NCBI RefSeq assembly: GCF_008831285.2
Contig: NC_045142.1
Location: 23,621,300 to 23,685,299, forward strand
DNA: 64,000 bases
Reading direction: 5' to 3'
Source: Nymphaea colorata
Lineage: Eukaryota > Streptophyta > Magnoliopsida > Nymphaeales > Nymphaeaceae
In this document: positions 21,804 through 31,006 of the stretch, in pieces
Layout: every line of letters begins with the position of its first letter
How positions within the stretch are numbered: position 1 is the first letter of the stretch
Notes under the pieces: generated by a model
Seen by the model: the letters and a program-made list of their open reading frames with translations, nothing else
The model's database searches: none
What the model was told of the DNA's origin: nothing
Position numbers and translations under genes: made by a program

Positions 21804-22490
21804 TTTCTAGGTATAGAAATAGATAAGGCCGGAATAAAAATGCAAACACATATTATCCAAAAAATAGCACAAACAGAAGAATTAGACACCAAGAAAAAAT
21901 TACAGTCTTTTCTAGGATTAGTAAACCAAGTCAGAGAATATATTCCTCATTTAGCTAAACATTACAAAATTTTACAAGAAAAATTAAAGAAAGATAGAGA
22001 ATATTACTGGACTGAAGAAGATAAACAACATATAAACCAAATAAAAACCGTTTGTACAAACCTACCTAAATTAGAATTTCCAAATGAACAAAAACCATTT
22101 ATATGCATCATTGAAACAGATGCTTCAGAATCTAGTTATGGATCAGTACTAAAATATAAATATTTAGATGATGGAAAAGAATATCTTTGTAGATATCACT
22201 CAGGAAGCTTCAAAGATAATGAAATAAAATGGGAAATAAATCGAAAAGAATTACTAGGATTATACTATGCACTATTACATTTTGAAATATATGTAGTCTA
22301 TACAAAATTTAAAGTTAGAACAGATAACACACAGGTAAAATATTGGTTAAATGCTAAACTAGAAAATTCAATTGTTAAAAAAGAAATAAGGAGACTGGTA
22401 AACAATATCAAGTTATTTGATTTTAAAATTGAAGTAATCAGGACTAATGAAAATTGCTATGCAGATTATTTGTCTAGAAATGTAAAGTAA
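21804..22490 (+). pseudogene. Polymerase C-terminal fragment (RNase H), first viral repeat
   Basis: 5'-truncated copy of the polymerase gene, equivalent to 30054-30740. It begins after the catalytic YIDD region and keeps the connection and RNase H part: ETDASESSYGS, NRKELLGLYY, RTDNTQVKYW and CYADYLSRN supply the usual acidic residues. It differs from the complete copy by two residues (Arg for Lys before TDNTQ, Lys for Glu before IEVIR). The truncation is the host-virus junction, not decay inside the gene. The frame opens in host DNA, so upstream residues are not viral. Confidence 0.88.
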
Positions 22491-22765
22491 CAAGCCAGAC
22501 GAATAAGAGAGGCTAAATACAAGAACTAATTAGCACAACACACACACATTGGTAATCATATTCACCAATCAACCACTACAAGTGGAAAAGAATATGGCTA
22601 GTCCAGAGCAAACAGCTCCTGGTAAAGACAAATCAAATCCGTTGATGGATGATCACTTTCCGAAAGTGATAAAACTAACCATCACAGAACACACACAAAT
22701 TGAGTTGCGGCGTAAAAGCCAAGTCTCTCAATAACACCGATTGTTTATTTGTGCAGCTAATCAGA

Positions 22766-23848
22766 ATGGAGCTAGAAGAACAGCAAACCCAATTAGCAAC
22801 ACTACAAAACCAAATAAATGAACTCTTAAAGTGGAAAACCCAGATAGAGCCATTGCTAAAAATCCCAGAAATAATCAAACCAAAAATTTCTGAACCAAAA
22901 ACAATAGAAACAACAGAACAAGAAGACATAAATATCACTTTCAAGCCAAGATTCAAAAATTCCAACCTAAACCAAAAATTTCAAAAAACGATAATACCAG
23001 CAAGAACCAGTCTATTCATACCCCCTCAAACCCAAACCTATTTGGAAACTATACAAAAAGAAAAAACTGAAAGCCAGTCTATAATAGTTAATAACTACCT
23101 TAGAAATCTAAAGAAAGTCTGTGACTTCCTAAATAAAAACCCAAGAGAAAAGAATACAGTACCAGGTAAAGGTTATACTACTATCTCATACCCAGGAGTA
23201 AACAAGATGATAGCTTATCCTAATACCGACCCAAACTTGGTAAAAATGGTACATAGTTATGGATTACTCCATACTCTATATACCAGCAATGCGAAAGAAC
23301 TGGAAGAGATTCCAGAGTTATGCAAAGCAGCTAAACGTTATCTAGAGATAACAAAAGCCCCACTTATTTTTCTAAGAATATATGCTGCCCAGGCAGAAAT
23401 ATTCGAAGAACGAATAATACCAGCTATTTATGCCATCAAGATAGGACTAACCAAAGAAATGGTGAATCCAGAAGTTCAACAACAAGAAGAAATATTACTA
23501 CCAGAAATGAGAGTCTTCTTTTCCAAGAAACGACCCAGGGATTTGCAAGTAATATTCGAAGAACTTCTGCATCAATACCAAGAACCAAATGTATGGATGT
23601 ACGAAGCAAGGAACAGCCAGATTATCTACTCCCTATCATTGAAGACTAAAGAAGGAAGTAAAGAAGAGATATTAAGATGGTTAGAGACTTTAATTATACC
23701 AGATAAACCATCTCAGACCAGAGCAATCAAGGGACCATTAATGGGAGCCAAGAATCTAAGAGAATATTGCCAGTCTATGCAGAAATATCCAGAACATAAG
23801 TGTTCCGAATGTGCTAAGGGAAAAGAGTTGTGCGAGGTAAATCTTTAA
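22766..23848 (+). CDS. Last viral ORF (P4/ORF4-position protein), first repeat copy
   Basis: Copy of the ORF at 31016-32098, 361 codons including stop from its first ATG (open upstream to a TTG at 22700). It differs from the second copy by two residues (Val for Asp in the PEMR-FF stretch, Ser for Phe near the end). The splice acceptor-like TTTATTTGTGCAG precedes it at about 22744-22756. In this first copy no viral promoter or leader lies upstream, so expression would depend on host sequence. See the 31016-32098 entry for protein description. Confidence 0.7.
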   Translation: MELEEQQTQLATLQNQINELLKWKTQIEPLLKIPEIIKPKISEPKTIETTEQEDINITFKPRFKNSNLNQKFQKTIIPARTSLFIPPQTQTYLETIQKEKTESQSIIVNNYLRNLKKVCDFLNKNPREKNTVPGKGYTTISYPGVNKMIAYPNTDPNLVKMVHSYGLLHTLYTSNAKELEEIPELCKAAKRYLEITKAPLIFLRIYAAQAEIFEERIIPAIYAIKIGLTKEMVNPEVQQQEEILLPEMRVFFSKKRPRDLQVIFEELLHQYQEPNVWMYEARNSQIIYSLSLKTKEGSKEEILRWLETLIIPDKPSQTRAIKGPLMGAKNLREYCQSMQKYPEHKCSECAKGKELCEVNL

Positions 23849-23984
23849 AGTAAATTTCCAGTCAATCCTTCAATCACAACCATGAAAATGGAAAAGCTAT
23901 GATCGATTGGGAATATATTCCAAAAAGAACTAGCACAACAATCGCACCAAAAGAGTCAGAATAAAGCAAAAGAGGATGGAGACG

Positions 23985-24092
23985 AAACGAGCAAAAGATG
24001 ATGGGACTAAAAGAAGAAAAGTAAAAGATGAAGAAGACAAAATGAGCAAAAGATGATGGGACTAAAGAAAGAAAAAGATAATGGGACTAGAG
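23985..24092 (+). promoter_or_regulatory. Imperfect tandem repeats upstream of viral promoter
   Basis: GAGCAAAAGATGATGGGACTAAA occurs at about 23989 and 24044 and a shortened form, GATAATGGGACTAGA, at about 24078. The repeats lie 150-240 bases upstream of the TATA box, where caulimovirid enhancers usually sit. A second copy is at about 32235-32342. Enhancer function is inferred from position only. Confidence 0.45.
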
Positions 24093-24224
24093 GAAGAGAA
24101 ACAAGTGGATGACAGAATAACATAAAGAGAAACCATCGCATTCTTCAACAAAAGCCGTCCATCAAGATTCGGCCTCAGCAATTCTAAACCTCAGATCTCC
24201 ACCAAAGAATATGAAGGCCATTTC

Positions 24225-24230
24225 TATAAG
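24225..24230 (+). promoter_or_regulatory. Viral pregenomic RNA TATA box
   Basis: TCTATAAGAAGC is placed about 100 bases upstream of the primer-binding site, as in caulimovirid pregenomic promoters. A cap site near 24255 is inferred. The inverted copy has the same box at 38240-38245 on the minus strand. Confidence 0.65.
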
Positions 24231-24332
24231 AAGCAAACAAGGATCAGTGAGGAGGGGCATTGGCAGTTCTCTCTCTCTGAATTCTTCTTCGAATTCTTCT
24301 TTTCCTTATGTACTTCTGACCTCACCCCTATT

Positions 24333-24345
24333 TGGTATCAGAGCC
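24333..24345 (+). other. tRNA-Met primer-binding site
   Basis: TGGTATCAGAGCC is complementary to the 3' end of plant initiator tRNA-Met, the minus-strand primer of caulimovirids. It is position 1 of the conventional genome map. The inverted copy has it at 38125-38137. Confidence 0.93.
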
Positions 24346-24383
24346 TGTGTAGTTTATAACTAGGAACTAGACTAGTAAGTCTC

Positions 24384-24452
24384 ATGGAGTCTGTTCCAGA
24401 GACTAATAGCAGCCATATATCTTCAGCTTCGTCAGAAGTTGATGAACTATCT
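24384..24452 (+). CDS. Leader mini-ORF ending at a splice donor
   Basis: An ATG opens 23 codons that run exactly up to a strong donor (TCT/GTAAGTAT; GT at 24453-24454). Its phase is 0, matching the acceptor-exon phase in front of the last ORF (exon from 31007). A spliced RNA removing about 6.55 kb would thus put this mini-ORF in frame with the last ORF. This mirrors the established expression of ORF IV of rice tungro bacilliform virus. Unspliced, translation would end shortly after the donor. The inverted copy keeps ATG and donor (38018-38086) but has no acceptor downstream. Confidence 0.6.
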
Positions 24453-24477
24453 GTAAGTATGGTCCTTCCAGTAATTG

Positions 24478-24483
24478 AATAAA
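24478..24483 (+). terminator. Viral poly(A) signal candidate
   Basis: AATAAA lies about 250 bases downstream of the TATA box. That is the usual caulimovirid arrangement, in which the signal is passed once and used on the second pass to give terminal redundancy. The second pass is not available here, because the forward second copy ends before this point. Confidence 0.5.
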
Positions 24484-24814
24484 GTATTAGTTTTCCTTAC
24501 GAGCATGTGTTAATATTTTGATTTTCAAGCATGTGTAGAGTAGTTTTATTTTCTGTCACAGGCATCATTTGAATTTACCTAAGTTTGCCTATATGATTAG
24601 TTGGTAAAAGGGGAAGCCTGAATGTGTTACTCAAGAGGGAAAGACCCCAGACGAGTACCCACAAAGGCAGAGGCCGATCGGGGAAAGTGAGATGGTCATG
24701 TCATGAGGAAAACACATAAGGGCAAGTCTTGGGCCAAGTACATGATATACAGAACAAAGGTTATTTCAATTTCTGCAGCGGATAGATTATAGGACACAAA
24801 ACACATACTTGAGA

Positions 24815-25114
24815 ATGGAAATGTTTGCACTCCTCGGACAGAAAAACACTTCACAAATCATGGAAAAAACTGAATTTGAAAAAATTGTACAAGACTTGGA
24901 ACTAGTTTTAGAAAACCAAAAAAGGATCAGTAAACAACTAAATGACATTATAAGAAATATAAATCAGAAAAAACCAGAACTTCAGAATATAGAAAGGGAA
25001 CCAGAAAAGCTGTATATTTCAGACCAGATAGTTAAAAGAGAAATAAAATACCTGACAGCCATGTACAACCGAGATTTAGTAATAGGAAGAGTAATAACGG
25101 AGTCATTCATATGA
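24815..25114 (+). CDS. Viral ORF1, small coiled-coil-like protein
   Basis: 99 residues from the ATG at 24815 (an in-frame TTG lies two codons upstream). The protein is charged and heptad-like (LELVLENQKRISKQLNDII) with no signal peptide or membrane segment. Its TGA overlaps the capsid ATG as ATGA at 25111-25114, the stop-start coupling seen in badna- and tungroviruses. The position fits a virion-associated or accessory protein; no family motif is recognised. It follows a leader of about 550 bases. Confidence 0.65.
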   Translation: MEMFALLGQKNTSQIMEKTEFEKIVQDLELVLENQKRISKQLNDIIRNINQKKPELQNIEREPEKLYISDQIVKREIKYLTAMYNRDLVIGRVITESFI

Positions 25115-26805
25115 ATAAATTAGAATACAAAACAAGCTCGAAGAGAACATTTATATTTGGACAAAAATGTAGGATAGTTGAAACAAACTTGGATAGAAAA
25201 TTCTTAGAATTAAACCCAAATGACATGTACCTAATATTGGATGAGGAAGAAATGAATACAGAAACAATATTAGAAAGGATAAAAAGACTAAATAATGAAA
25301 ATAGGCTAAAAAAAGAAAAGGTACGACAATATGAAGGTTGCCATGCCGATACATCACAGTCGGTACAAGGTTGCCCAGTGTATCTGGAAGACAAAATGGA
25401 TAAAATAATAAGCTTGCTAGAAAAACTTATCGAAAATATTGACCAAAAGTTTGAACAAATAAATGAAAAACTGGATAGGATAAACGAAGAAGAAATTAAT
25501 ATGTTAGAAATCAACAGTCTTCAAAAAACAGAAACTGATACTGAAAGAGAAACAGAAAATTATGAACCTAGTATAACGTATACTGAATTAATAAACGAAG
25601 AACATGATGAACCAATTACAGACATGGAAATAAACATGAACACAACACCTAAAGAAGGGATTAAGATTAAGGAAGAATACCCATCAGGACCAAGAGCACA
25701 CAAAGGAAACCCAAGTAGGAATAGGCATTATGATGACTACAGTAAAAATGAATGATGGGAAAGAATATGGAAATCCAGACTAAAAAATAGGATAGAAGAA
25801 AGAGAATGGAAACAAGGAATACTAAACCTAGATGACACTAATAATATATTAATGTTACTACAAATATGGAAGGCAGAAATGAGTAAACACATCACAGAGA
25901 TCAAAATAGAATTAAAGAGTGTACCAGCGTATATTGAAAATTCGTTTGTAGGAAACATATACTTATGGTTTGACCAACTACCGAATTCTTCAAAAGAATC
26001 TTTACGAGCAGAGACTGATAACCAAGGAACAACGACAACAAACCCTTTAGATATATTAGAAAAATACCTAGGATCAATTAAAGCAGAATTCTCACATTCG
26101 AACATCGAAAAAATATATGAAGATCAAATAAAAGTAACCGCACGACAAAATATTTTAAACTTAACAATATGTGATATGTGCTATCTAGAAGAATATATAC
26201 AATTATTTAGTAAATATTATTACCAATCAAGCATAACCACTGAGGAAAAATCTAGATATTTGGACCTGTTTTTCTCGAAATTACCACCAGTAATTTATGA
26301 ACAAGTAATAAAAACCTTTCAGGAAAATAAACCTAAAGAAGATACTTTAGGATCTAGAATAGAATTCTTAAGAACATGGTTCAAAACAATGTGTGAAGAA
26401 CATGTAAAATCGAAAAAACTAAAACTCATTATACAATCGCCTTATAAATGTTGTGAAGAACACATAGCACCACAGTTAGGATGTAAACCATATTATAAAA
26501 CAAAACGACATAAAAAATACAAAAAACTTAAACACTATTATAAAAAATACAAGAAATATAAGAATAAGTATCCAAAAAGAAGATATTATATAAAGAATAA
26601 AAATAAATATCCAAGAAACCCTAAAAGTTGTAAATGCTACAATTGTGGGAAAATTGGACATATAGCGAAAAACTGCAGACAAAAAATGAAAGAAAAATTA
26701 ATAAATATAATAGAAGACGATTATATAAATATCGAAGACCTTAGTGAAACAGATATTTCGAAAGATGAAACAATATATGAAACAGAGAGTGATCCAGATG
26801 AGTGA
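25111..26805 (+). pseudogene. Viral capsid protein, forward copy, one nonsense codon
   Basis: Capsid (Gag-like) protein: acidic N-terminal half with coiled coil, a central alpha-helical capsid region, a Lys/Tyr-rich basic stretch and a CX2CX4HX4C knuckle (CYNCGKIGHIAKNC), then an acidic tail ending TESDPDE. In the 564-residue inverted copy the knuckle is at residues 509-522. In this copy codon 215 is TGA (25753-25755) where the inverted copy has CGA, a C-to-T change at a CpG as expected for deamination of methylated DNA. The frame otherwise stays open, resuming at 25756. The capsid precedes the movement gene, the order known from cavemoviruses. Confidence 0.88.
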
Positions 26806-27715
26806 TAAAATAGAAAGGCCACAAGACATAAGATATCATGAAGAATTAACAGAAGACTACACTATCCAGAGAGTTATATTTGATGAAAAAATCTTTAAAC
26901 AAATAGAAAAGCAAGAACTAGATATTAGCACAGAGAAACTGTTTGATTTCCCATTAATAAGAAAAATACCAGTGATAAAATCCATGCTCAAGAAAAACAC
27001 AGAAGAATATTATATAATAAACCAAAGAGAACACGTAATAGACATAGAACATGCAGGGATATCAGAAGGAACGACTAGAGTACCACTAATAAGTAAACAA
27101 GGTATCCAGGAGGAACTAAGGCAATTAAAAGTAAAAAATCCTATGAAATATGTGTACTTCGGAGGAATAGAAATACTAGTAAAAGCATGTTTTAAGGAAG
27201 GGATAAATACACCTTTAGAACTCTATTTATCAGATGATAGGATAATATACCCAGCTGAAAAAGCAATAATAGCAAAAGTTAGAGGAAACTTAATATACCA
27301 AAAACTTAAATTTATAGTAAAACCAAACTATACAATCAGCCTAACAGACAAACACATAGATAGAAGCTTAGTGTTATACTGAAAACTATCAGGAATTAAA
27401 CTTGAAAAAGGATGTAAGGTAATGACTATCAAAGGTAAAAATATGTATGTAGTAACAAATAAGCACAAGATGTCTGTCAAACAGAAAACGAACGACATAG
27501 TACAGATTGATAACCCATTTAAACAACTAATAACAGTAATAAATGATGACGAACCTTACTATTTGGAAGATGGACAAAACGAATTACAAATAATAAAACA
27601 AAGATTAAGCATTAGCTCAGCAGGAGAAACAAGCTACCAAAGACAATTCCACATAAAAAGGAAACATAGACAATATGATCAAGAAAATACTGATAGACAC
27701 GGGATCAGAAGATAA
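26798..27715 (+). pseudogene. Viral movement protein (30K superfamily), split by in-frame TGA
   Basis: Cell-to-cell movement protein. The likely start is ATG 26798, overlapping the capsid stop (26803-26805); the frame is open upstream to a GTG at 26744. Core features: the RVPLISK region, then YFGGIEILVKACFKEGI followed by an SDDRI turn, the conserved centre of caulimovirid 30K proteins. A TGA at 27380-27382 splits the frame directly after SLVLY. The same frame continues to 27715 and carries the expected C-terminal part (KVMTIKGKNMYVVTNKHKM). The same stop is in the inverted copy (35088-35090), so it predates or was shared at dimer formation. Readthrough is possible in principle but untested. 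Confidence 0.82.
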
Positions 27716-27959
27716 CTACATCACACCAGACATGATAAACAATGACATTGTATTACCAAGCGAACATAAGTACAAGAATATACAAGGAAACATCATTAAA
27801 AGCATGGGAAGAGTTAGCAAAGAAATCAAAATAGCAGACTATATGTTTGAAATAGAATTTGAAGTACAAGCACATAGAAATGATACATTAACAGGAATAA
27901 TACTAGGGAATAAATGGTTAAATAAATATGAAAATTTTAAAATAGAGAAAATGTACTAG
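27675..27959 (+). CDS. Stand-alone retropepsin-like ORF
   Basis: 94 residues, ATG 27675, overlapping the end of the movement frame in another phase. It has LIDTGSEDNYITP near residues 5-17 (a DTGS active-site motif) and IILGNKWL about 65 residues later (the hydrophobic-hydrophobic-Gly motif before the C-terminal helix). Length and spacing fit one retropepsin protomer. The polymerase has its own N-terminal DTGA protease, so this would be a second protease-like domain. The inverted copy is intact with one change (Asn to Asp in KYKNIQ). It could be catalytic, or a DUF-like derivative that has kept the fold. Confidence 0.6.
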   Translation: MIKKILIDTGSEDNYITPDMINNDIVLPSEHKYKNIQGNIIKSMGRVSKEIKIADYMFEIEFEVQAHRNDTLTGIILGNKWLNKYENFKIEKMY

Positions 27960-28004
27960 AAATCGAACATTTAGGAAAACGTATAATAATTCTCAGAAAC
28001 TTAG

Positions 28005-28304
28005 ATGATTAGCCAAATAAGTAAAAGAAAATTTGAACAAGATACGAAAAATGTATTAGACAAAGTATTAGAAGAAAAAAGACTAAGAAAAGAAAAACTT
28101 ATAAAAATATTTAAACTATATATAATGGTATATAAATTCATAAATAATATTAGAGATGAGATAGAAGAGAAAAGATTAGCATTAGAATTAGCGTACACAG
28201 AAAGTGAATATGACAGTGATTTAACAGACTACGGGAATTCATATTATGATGATTACAACGACGACATAATGTGGCGAAATATAATGAATAGAATGGAAGG
28301 ATGA
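28005..28304 (+). CDS. Small viral ORF, charged, unknown
   Basis: 99 residues: a Lys/Arg-rich helical N-terminal half and an acidic, Tyr/Asp-rich C-terminal half (YDSDLTDYGNSYYDDYND). Its TGA overlaps the next ATG as ATGA (28301-28304). The inverted copy (34166-34465) encodes the same protein. No family recognised. Retention of the frame in both copies and stop-start coupling argue for a real gene. Confidence 0.5.
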   Translation: MISQISKRKFEQDTKNVLDKVLEEKRLRKEKLIKIFKLYIMVYKFINNIRDEIEEKRLALELAYTESEYDSDLTDYGNSYYDDYNDDIMWRNIMNRMEG

Positions 28305-28549
28305 TAAAACTAGGAAAAGGTTTGACATATATAACTCCAATAAATTGGAAAGATAGAAGACAAATAATAATTACGCGAAACAAATGGATTCTTTGGTTGA
28401 AAAAGATGATTATAGTAAAACAATTTATTGATAAATTAATACATAAAGTACATGAAAGATGGTTGAAAGAAATAAGAAATATGAAATCAGATGAAACAAT
28501 GTCAGAAATATCATACGAAGAATCAGAATGTTTTCAACTACAAGTGTAA
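28301..28549 (+). CDS. Small viral ORF, basic, unknown
   Basis: 82 residues, starting in the ATGA overlap with the previous ORF. The first 60 residues are strongly basic with Trp-containing helices (KWILWLKKMIIVKQFIDKL); the end is acidic. It overlaps the next ORF by 22 bases. The protein is the same in the inverted copy. A nucleic-acid-binding role is conceivable from charge but unproven. Confidence 0.45.
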   Translation: MIKLGKGLTYITPINWKDRRQIIITRNKWILWLKKMIIVKQFIDKLIHKVHERWLKEIRNMKSDETMSEISYEESECFQLQV

Positions 28550-28836
28550 GGGTCTATAATAATCAAACTAAGAATTTTGTGCGAAACAGACTAGGAAAAC
28601 TATTCCGGATATATATATATGTGCTTAGATTTATAGGAAAATTAGGAAAAAGAGTAATAAGAAGAAAGTTTAAAGATTATAGAAGCCAATTCTTTACATA
28701 TTTAAGGGCTAGGGTGGTAGCAGAATGGAAATTTATGAATTATTGGAATGAGAAAGACAAAAGAATAGCACATACCTCTTACCAAGCCTTTGGAAGCAGA
28801 ACTTATAGTGATGAAGAAACAAGTGAAGAAGAATGA
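28528..28836 (+). CDS. Small viral ORF, basic, unknown
   Basis: 102 residues with a basic centre (RFIGKLGKRVIRRKFKDYR) and an acidic tail (DEETSEEE). Its layout, basic helix then acidic tail, resembles the previous ORF, so the two could be diverged duplicates. Its TGA overlaps the polymerase ATG (ATGA, 28833-28836). The inverted copy is identical in protein. Confidence 0.45.
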   Translation: MFSTTSVRVYNNQTKNFVRNRLGKLFRIYIYVLRFIGKLGKRVIRRKFKDYRSQFFTYLRARVVAEWKFMNYWNEKDKRIAHTSYQAFGSRTYSDEETSEEE

Positions 28837-30740
28837 ACATCAATAAGAATAAATTTATATACATACTAATTAAAGTCATACCAAGAGGATATAATAATCG
28901 ATACTACACTGCCTACATAGACACAGGAGCTCAAATAAATCTATGTAAAAAGAACTGCTTACCAGACAATGCATGGAAAAAATTAAAAAATCCATTAGAA
29001 GTTAGGGGATTTAACGGAGCCAAAGCCATAATAAATTCTAAAGCAGAAAATGTTAATAACCAAATCTGGAAGAAAGTAATAAAAATTAACAGAATATATG
29101 CGTTTGAATTACATAGCAAAGACATTATATTAAGAAGACCATTCCTAAATAGTTACCTACCAATAAACATAACTGACAAACATTTGGTATTAACAACACC
29201 TTGTGGAGAAAAAATAAATGCCCTCATAGTAAAAAATAACGAACGAAAGCAAACGGTATGGATCAAAGGAGACAGTAAAATAACACAAAAATTAACACGA
29301 GAAAAAATAAATACCATAACGATAAATGTATATGAAATAAATGAGCTAGAAAACATAGAACAAAGACTGAACAAACTACATTCTGAAAACCCATTACAAT
29401 ATTGGGAAAAACACAAAACAACAATAAAAATAGAACTAATAAAAGAGGACAGTATAATAACCCAACCACCATTAAAGTATATACCAGATGACCTTAAAGA
29501 GTTTGATCTACACATAAACGAACTACTAAAAGGTAATTATATTCAGAAATCAAACTCAAAACATAGTAGTCCAGCGTTTATTGTTAATAAACATAGCGAA
29601 CAAAAAAGAGGAAAAACTAGGATGGTCATAGACTACAGGAATTTAAATGCTAAGGTAAAAACATATAATTATCCTATCCCAAATAAAATATTAAAATTAA
29701 AACAAATATCAGGATATCAGTGTTTTAGCAAATTCGATTGTAAAAGTGGATTTTACCACCTAAAACTTGATGAAGAAAGTAAAAAATTAACAGCATTCAC
29801 CGTACCTAATGGATTCTATGAATGGAACGTATTACCATTTGGATATAAAAATGCACCAAGAAGATTTCAAAATTTTATGGATCAACAATTTAAAGGATTA
29901 AGAAATTGTGTGATTTATATAGATGATATATTATTATTCAGCCATACCCAAGAAGACCATTATAATTTATTAAATGAATTCATAGACTATGCAACCAAAG
30001 CAGGAGTAGCAATAAGCAAAAATAAAGCAGTTATTAGTAAAAAACAAATAGATTTTCTAGGTATAGAAATAGATAAGGCCGGAATAAAAATGCAAACACA
30101 TATTATCCAAAAAATAGCACAAACAGAAGAATTAGACACCAAGAAAAAATTACAGTCTTTTCTAGGATTAGTAAACCAAGTCAGAGAATATATTCCTCAT
30201 TTAGCTAAACATTACAAAATTTTACAAGAAAAATTAAAGAAAGATAGAGAATATTACTGGACTGAAGAAGATAAACAACATATAAACCAAATAAAAACCG
30301 TTTGTACAAACCTACCTAAATTAGAATTTCCAAATGAACAAAAACCATTTATATGCATCATTGAAACAGATGCTTCAGAATCTAGTTATGGATCAGTACT
30401 AAAATATAAATATCTAGATGATGGAAAAGAATATCTTTGTAGATATCACTCAGGAAGCTTCAAAGATAATGAAATAAAATGGGAAATAAATCGAAAAGAA
30501 TTACTAGGATTATACTATGCACTATTACATTTTGAAATATATGTAGTCTATACAAAATTTAAAGTTAAAACAGATAACACACAGGTAAAATATTGGTTAA
30601 ATGCTAAACTAGAAAATTCAATTGTTAAAAAAGAAATAAGGAGACTGGTAAACAATATCAAGTTATTTGATTTTGAAATTGAAGTAATCAGGACTAATGA
30701 AAATTGCTATGCAGATTATTTGTCTAGAAATGTAAAGTAA
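28833..30740 (+). CDS. Viral polymerase: protease, reverse transcriptase, RNase H
   Basis: 635 residues, uninterrupted; the only full-length polymerase in the block. N-terminal retropepsin with AYIDTGAQ (Asp at residue 30) and its second motif at ILRRPFL, where the inverted copy has the expected Gly (ILGRPFL); the Gly-to-Arg change may impair protease. Reverse transcriptase: KFDCKSGFYHLKL, LPFGYKNAPRRFQ and YIDDILLFSHT (YIDD at 362-365). RNase H: ETDASESSYGS, NRKELLGLYY, KTDNTQVKYW, CYADYLSRN. Length matches the separate polymerase ORF of cavemoviruses rather than the long polyprotein of badna- or tungroviruses. Start is the ATG in the ATGA overlap. Confidence 0.93.
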   Translation: MNINKNKFIYILIKVIPRGYNNRYYTAYIDTGAQINLCKKNCLPDNAWKKLKNPLEVRGFNGAKAIINSKAENVNNQIWKKVIKINRIYAFELHSKDIILRRPFLNSYLPINITDKHLVLTTPCGEKINALIVKNNERKQTVWIKGDSKITQKLTREKINTITINVYEINELENIEQRLNKLHSENPLQYWEKHKTTIKIELIKEDSIITQPPLKYIPDDLKEFDLHINELLKGNYIQKSNSKHSSPAFIVNKHSEQKRGKTRMVIDYRNLNAKVKTYNYPIPNKILKLKQISGYQCFSKFDCKSGFYHLKLDEESKKLTAFTVPNGFYEWNVLPFGYKNAPRRFQNFMDQQFKGLRNCVIYIDDILLFSHTQEDHYNLLNEFIDYATKAGVAISKNKAVISKKQIDFLGIEIDKAGIKMQTHIIQKIAQTEELDTKKKLQSFLGLVNQVREYIPHLAKHYKILQEKLKKDREYYWTEEDKQHINQIKTVCTNLPKLEFPNEQKPFICIIETDASESSYGSVLKYKYLDDGKEYLCRYHSGSFKDNEIKWEINRKELLGLYYALLHFEIYVVYTKFKVKTDNTQVKYWLNAKLENSIVKKEIRRLVNNIKLFDFEIEVIRTNENCYADYLSRNVK

Positions 30741-30843
30741 CAAGCCAGACGAATAAGAGAGGCTAAATACAAGAACTAATTAGCACAACACACACACATT
30801 GGTAATCATATTCACCAATCAACCACTACAAGTGGAAAAGAAT

Positions 30844-30984
30844 ATGGCTAGTCCAGAGCAAACAGCTCCTGGTAAAGACAAATCAAATCCGTTGATGGAT
30901 GATCACTTTCCGAAAGTGATAAAACTAACCATCACAGAACACACACAAATTGAGTTGCGGCGTAAAAGCCAAGTCTCTCAATAA
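30844..30984 (+). CDS. Small ORF between polymerase and last ORF
   Basis: 46 residues from ATG 30844 (MASPEQTAPGKDK), also present at 22594-22734 with identical protein. It lies in the region the predicted intron would remove. No family recognised; it could be non-coding leader-like sequence. Confidence 0.25.
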   Translation: MASPEQTAPGKDKSNPLMDDHFPKVIKLTITEHTQIELRRKSQVSQ

Positions 30985-31006
30985 CACCGATTGTTTATTT
31001 GTGCAG

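Larger units (their letters stand above)
24169..30054 (+). repeat. Viral inverted repeat, forward arm
   Basis: Reverse-complement partner of 32419-38301 (coordinates sum to 62470, shifting to 62473 past a 3-base loss in the polymerase). It covers promoter, leader, ORF1, capsid, movement protein, small ORFs and most of the polymerase. The spacer between the arms is 2364 bases. Confidence 0.93.
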
